DNA from: Bacillus paramycoides | Lineage (GTDB): Bacteria; Bacillota; Bacilli; Bacillales; Bacillaceae_G | Direction: 5' to 3' | Assembly: GCF_001884235.1 (NCBI RefSeq) | Contig: NZ_MAOI01000015.1 | Coordinates: forward strand, 124,001-188,000 | Length of the DNA: 64,000 bases | In this document: positions 61,610-64,000 of the stretch, piece after piece | How positions within the stretch are numbered: position 1 is the first letter of the stretch | How the letters are laid out: each line of letters opens with the position of its first letter | Program-made: the position numbers and the translations under genes | Notes under the pieces: generated by a model | Told to the model about the DNA's origin: nothing | What the model saw: only the letters and a program-made list of their open reading frames with translations | The model's database searches: none

Positions 61610-62530
61610 ATGAATGCAAGAACGGTAAATAAAGTTTGGACGGGTATCTTTTATGCGGTTGCAGCTTTAGTTGTAGCTTTGCTAGTGTTCTTAGTGTTTG
61701 AAATTCTGCAAAAGGGATGGGGATTTTGGGATCCTAATTTCTTGTTTGGAGAACCAAGTAATACAAGAGCTGGTGGTGGAATTGGTCCACAGTTATTCAA
61801 TTCCTTCTATATGCTTGTTATAACACTTATTATATCTATTCCTCTTGGGTTAGGTGCTGGAATATATTTAGCGGAGTATGCAAAACAAGGGCGTTTTTTA
61901 AGTTTTGTTCGTTTGTGTATTGAGACAATGGCGTCGTTACCTTCTATTGTTGTTGGTTTATTCGGTTTGTTAGTGTTCGTTACAATGACAGGCTGGGGAT
62001 ACACAGTAATGGGTGGTGCTCTTGCTTTAACTATTTTAAACTTACCAGGTTTAACACGTGTTTGTGAAAATGCGATTTCAGAAGTTCCTCATAATGTAAA
62101 AGAGGCGAGTCTTGGATTAGGTGCAACAAAGTGGCAAACAATCGTTCGTATTATTATTCCGTCTTCACTACCACAAATTATTACAGGGATTATTTTAGCG
62201 GCGGGGCGTATATTCGGTGAAGCAGCAGCATTAATTTACACAGCTGGTTTAACATCTCCAATTTTAAATTCAGCAGCGGACTTCTCAAGCCCGGCGCATC
62301 CTTTAAATCCATTTAGACCAGCTGAAACGTTAGCGGTTCATATTTGGAAATTGAACTCTGAAGGGATTATCCCGGATGCGAAGTTAATTGCAACAAAATC
62401 TGCAGCTGTATTAATTATTATGGTATTACTCTTTAATGTCATTTCTCGTTTCGTAGCATCTGTATTACACAAGCGTTTTACAGGAACGAAAAAAAGTCGT
62501 AAAACGACGAAGAAGGTAAAAGCGGCATAG
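61610..62530 (+). CDS. pstA: Phosphate ABC transporter permease PstA
   Basis: A 306-aa permease, six TM helices. The motif EASLGLGATKWQTIVRIIIPSSLPQIITG is near residues 165-193 and ETMASLPSIVVGLFGLLVF near 104. Starts 2 bases after pstC. The C-terminal tail is strongly basic (KRFTGTKKSRKTTKKVKAA). A terminator follows at once, so no pstB ATPase or phoU gene is in this operon; the ATPase must come from elsewhere. Confidence 0.93.
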   Translation: MNARTVNKVWTGIFYAVAALVVALLVFLVFEILQKGWGFWDPNFLFGEPSNTRAGGGIGPQLFNSFYMLVITLIISIPLGLGAGIYLAEYAKQGRFLSFVRLCIETMASLPSIVVGLFGLLVFVTMTGWGYTVMGGALALTILNLPGLTRVCENAISEVPHNVKEASLGLGATKWQTIVRIIIPSSLPQIITGIILAAGRIFGEAAALIYTAGLTSPILNSAADFSSPAHPLNPFRPAETLAVHIWKLNSEGIIPDAKLIATKSAAVLIIMVLLFNVISRFVASVLHKRFTGTKKSRKTTKKVKAA

Positions 62531-62536
62531 GTTACA

Positions 62537-62575
62537 AAGAAGAGCTCTCTGTTTATAAGCAGAGGGTTCTTTTTA
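62537..62575 (+). terminator. Terminator of pstSCA
   Basis: AAGAGCTCTCTG / CAGAGGGTTCTTTTT hairpin, a few bases after the pstA stop. Confidence 0.8.
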
Positions 62576-62658
62576 TGTAGAAGGAATGGACGTAACAATT
62601 GTTGAATACGTAACTGAGTGCATAGATATTAGGATGCGAGTTAGAGAGGGGTTTATAT

Positions 62659-63183
62659 GTGTTTTTTCTGCAAATGTCAGGGTTTCCTGGATCAGGGAAG
62701 TCGACACTTTCTAAGTATATTGCTAAGTTAACAGGTGCTGTTATTGTAGATCATGACGTCGTGAAATCAGCTTTATTAAAATCATTAGCGACAAAAGGTT
62801 TCGAATCAACAGTGGTTGGGGGAATCTCCTATGATATTGAGTGGGAACTAATCAATTTTTTGTTGGAGCAAGAGCATAGTGTGATATTAGATAGTCCATG
62901 TCTCTATGAAGGGATGGTTAAAAAAGGAATAGATTTATGTCAGAAACATGGTGCTACATATAAATATATTGAATGTTATCTTAATAATATAGAAGAAATT
63001 AATCGTAGGTTACAAACACGTGAACGTAAGATTAGTCAAATTACAAAAGTAGAATCAGAAGTAGCATTTAAAAAATGGCTGGATGGCAGTAAAAGGCCTT
63101 TAAATGGTGAATATCTTATTGTAGATTCTGGAGAGCCGCTAGAGCAGTATGGTAAAAAAGTGCTGGATTATATCGGTAGGTAG
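62659..63183 (+). CDS. P-loop AAA-family nucleotide kinase (AAA_33 / zeta-toxin-like)
   Basis: A 174-aa cytosolic kinase-fold protein. Walker A is SGFPGSGKST (residues 7-16), a Walker B-like Asp is in VILDSPCLYEG near 78, and an arginine-rich lid RRLQTRERK is near 115. Small molecules or tRNA-like substrates are phosphorylated in this group; the substrate is unknown. GTG 62659 is the start in frame with the P-loop, spaced from AGAGAGGGG. Monocistronic. Confidence 0.72.
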   Translation: MFFLQMSGFPGSGKSTLSKYIAKLTGAVIVDHDVVKSALLKSLATKGFESTVVGGISYDIEWELINFLLEQEHSVILDSPCLYEGMVKKGIDLCQKHGATYKYIECYLNNIEEINRRLQTRERKISQITKVESEVAFKKWLDGSKRPLNGEYLIVDSGEPLEQYGKKVLDYIGR

Positions 63184-63187
63184 AGGA

Positions 63188-63230
63188 CCAAAAGGCGTTA
63201 TCTTCATATATTGAAGATAACGCCTTTTGG
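63188..63230. terminator. Bidirectional terminator between kinase and RND gene
   Basis: Nearly perfect palindrome, half-site CCAAAAGGCGTTATCTTCA, with the gene ends on both sides. Confidence 0.85.
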
Positions 63231-63232
63231 GT

Positions 63233-64000
63233 TTAAATATCAGGTGTTTCTGTAGAAGTACTTATTTTTCTGCGGGAGCGTCTTTTTCTCCCGATTTTAT
63301 CTAATAGTTCATACATAACAGGAACAACGACTAATGTAAGGACGGTTGAAACGGCTAAGCCACCAATTACAACGACGGCTAGACTTTTTGATACCATACT
63401 TCCTGCTTGAGATTGCCCGAAGAGAAGTGGTAGCATAGCGACGATTGTTGTTATGGCTGTCATAATAATTGGGCGTAATCGAGTGGAACCAGCTTCTAGT
63501 AAAGCTTCTCTTGTTTCCATACCGTTTTCCCGATTTTGTTGAACTCTTTCTATTAATACAATAGCATTTGTAACGACAATCCCGATTAACATTAATGCGC
63601 CAATCAATGAATTTACATCAACAGGTGTTCTTGAAATAATTAATCCTAAAATACCGCCGACAGCAGCTAATGGTAAAGAGAATAAAATTGCAAAAGGAGC
63701 ACGTGCTTGCCCGAATGTGATAACCATAATTAAATATACAATCCCAATTGCAATCCCCATAATTTTAAATAAGTCTGTGAAGTTCTCTTGCATAGATTCA
63801 GTAGCACCTGCGATATTTACTTTTGCTCCGTTAGGTAAATCTAAGTCGGTTATCGTCTTGTTTACTTCTGCGCTTACTTTGCTTAAATCTTCACTTGAAG
63901 CTTCTGCAGTAATTTGAATCGTTTCTTTCCCATCTTTATGGAAGATTTCCGTTTGAAGTTGTTTTTCTGAAATAGTTGCAACGTCTTTTAAAGGGATTGG
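63233..64000 (-). CDS. RND-family efflux transporter (AcrB/SwrC-like), C-terminal part
   Basis: The last 255 residues of a large RND pump whose start is beyond the right edge; the frame is open to position 64000. It includes the end of a periplasmic-type porter domain (PIPLKDVATISEKQL, ITAEASSEDLSKVSAEV) and TM helices 8-12 with GALMLIGIVVTNAIVLIERVQ and RLRPIIMTAITTIVAMLPLLFG. The basic tail KIGRKRRSRRK follows. The T before NAIVLI, in place of the usual N, is as in the SwrC group. It probably exports lipophilic compounds or surfactin-like agents by proton antiport. Confidence 0.88.
   Translation of the reverse strand, partial: PIPLKDVATISEKQLQTEIFHKDGKETIQITAEASSEDLSKVSAEVNKTITDLDLPNGAKVNIAGATESMQENFTDLFKIMGIAIGIVYLIMVITFGQARAPFAILFSLPLAAVGGILGLIISRTPVDVNSLIGALMLIGIVVTNAIVLIERVQQNRENGMETREALLEAGSTRLRPIIMTAITTIVAMLPLLFGQSQAGSMVSKSLAVVVIGGLAVSTVLTLVVVPVMYELLDKIGRKRRSRRKISTSTETPDI

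Noticed and set aside
1-64000. CRISPR arrays, prophage, transposases, tRNA or rRNA genes
   Set aside because: No repeat-spacer pattern, phage structural genes, insertion-sequence transposase or stable RNA genes could be seen in this window.

Overview
The window is a contiguous piece of a Bacillus cereus-group chromosome (cereus/thuringiensis/anthracis type). The diagnosis rests on low GC, AGGAGG-type ribosome binding sites, a phospholipase C/sphingomyelinase pair, an InhA-type metalloprotease, a NaK-type channel with the TVGDG filter, an SrtA with His126/Cys187/Arg196 numbering, PlcR boxes, and bcr1-like repeats specific to this group. No rRNA, tRNA, CRISPR array, prophage or insertion-sequence transposase was seen. 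Most of the window is ordinary core genome.

Layout. 0-3.2 kb (- strand): oligopeptide ABC ATPases and a glycerol-3-phosphate transporter whose leader holds a terminator hairpin. 3.4-5.6 kb: a MarR repressor with a 14-TM drug efflux pump. 5.6-12 kb: ribose operon rbsRKDACB followed by a small transaldolase. 12-15 kb: the secreted protease inhA2, bracketed by two 156-bp bcr1-like repeats. 15-20.4 kb: an MFS carrier, butanediol dehydrogenase, NaK channel, then plcB-sph behind a consensus PlcR box. 20.5-25.9 kb: a PLP enzyme/aldonolactone-oxidase pair, a VanZ-RDD membrane protein, small proteins and uppP. 26-30 kb: a soluble chemoreceptor, a coiled-coil/3D-domain wall protein behind a WalR-type box, an XRE/membrane-protein pair and sortase A. 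30-43 kb: POT, BrnQ, amino-acid and purine permeases, a DUF2339 protein, a large secreted protein, a second XRE/membrane pair, GNAT and a CPA2 antiporter. 43-47 kb: qoxABCD quinol oxidase. 47-53 kb: amino-acid permease, C39-like protein, and an amidohydrolase/DUF3311/sodium-symporter operon. 53-57 kb: a gerA-family germination operon with a previously easy-to-miss 42-aa fourth ORF. 57-59 kb: feoA with a FeoB split into two genes. 59.7-62.5 kb: pstSCA behind PhoP-type repeats but without pstB. 62.6-64 kb: a P-loop kinase and the end of an RND pump.

How it works together. The gene content is that of a spore-forming heterotroph with a large uptake capacity (peptides, ribose, amino acids, purines, phosphate, ferrous iron), secreted degradative enzymes, and cell-envelope maintenance. 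The most interesting non-coding structure is the repeat family: two full copies flank inhA2, two shortened copies lie elsewhere, one copy supplies the end of brnQ, and a 14-base stub sits on the stop codon of uppP. Other noteworthy signals are leader terminators before glpT and inhA2, a palindrome just downstream of the feoA promoter, an 11-base motif shared by the marR and rbs promoters, and a terminator that encodes the same C-terminus for two convergent proteins.
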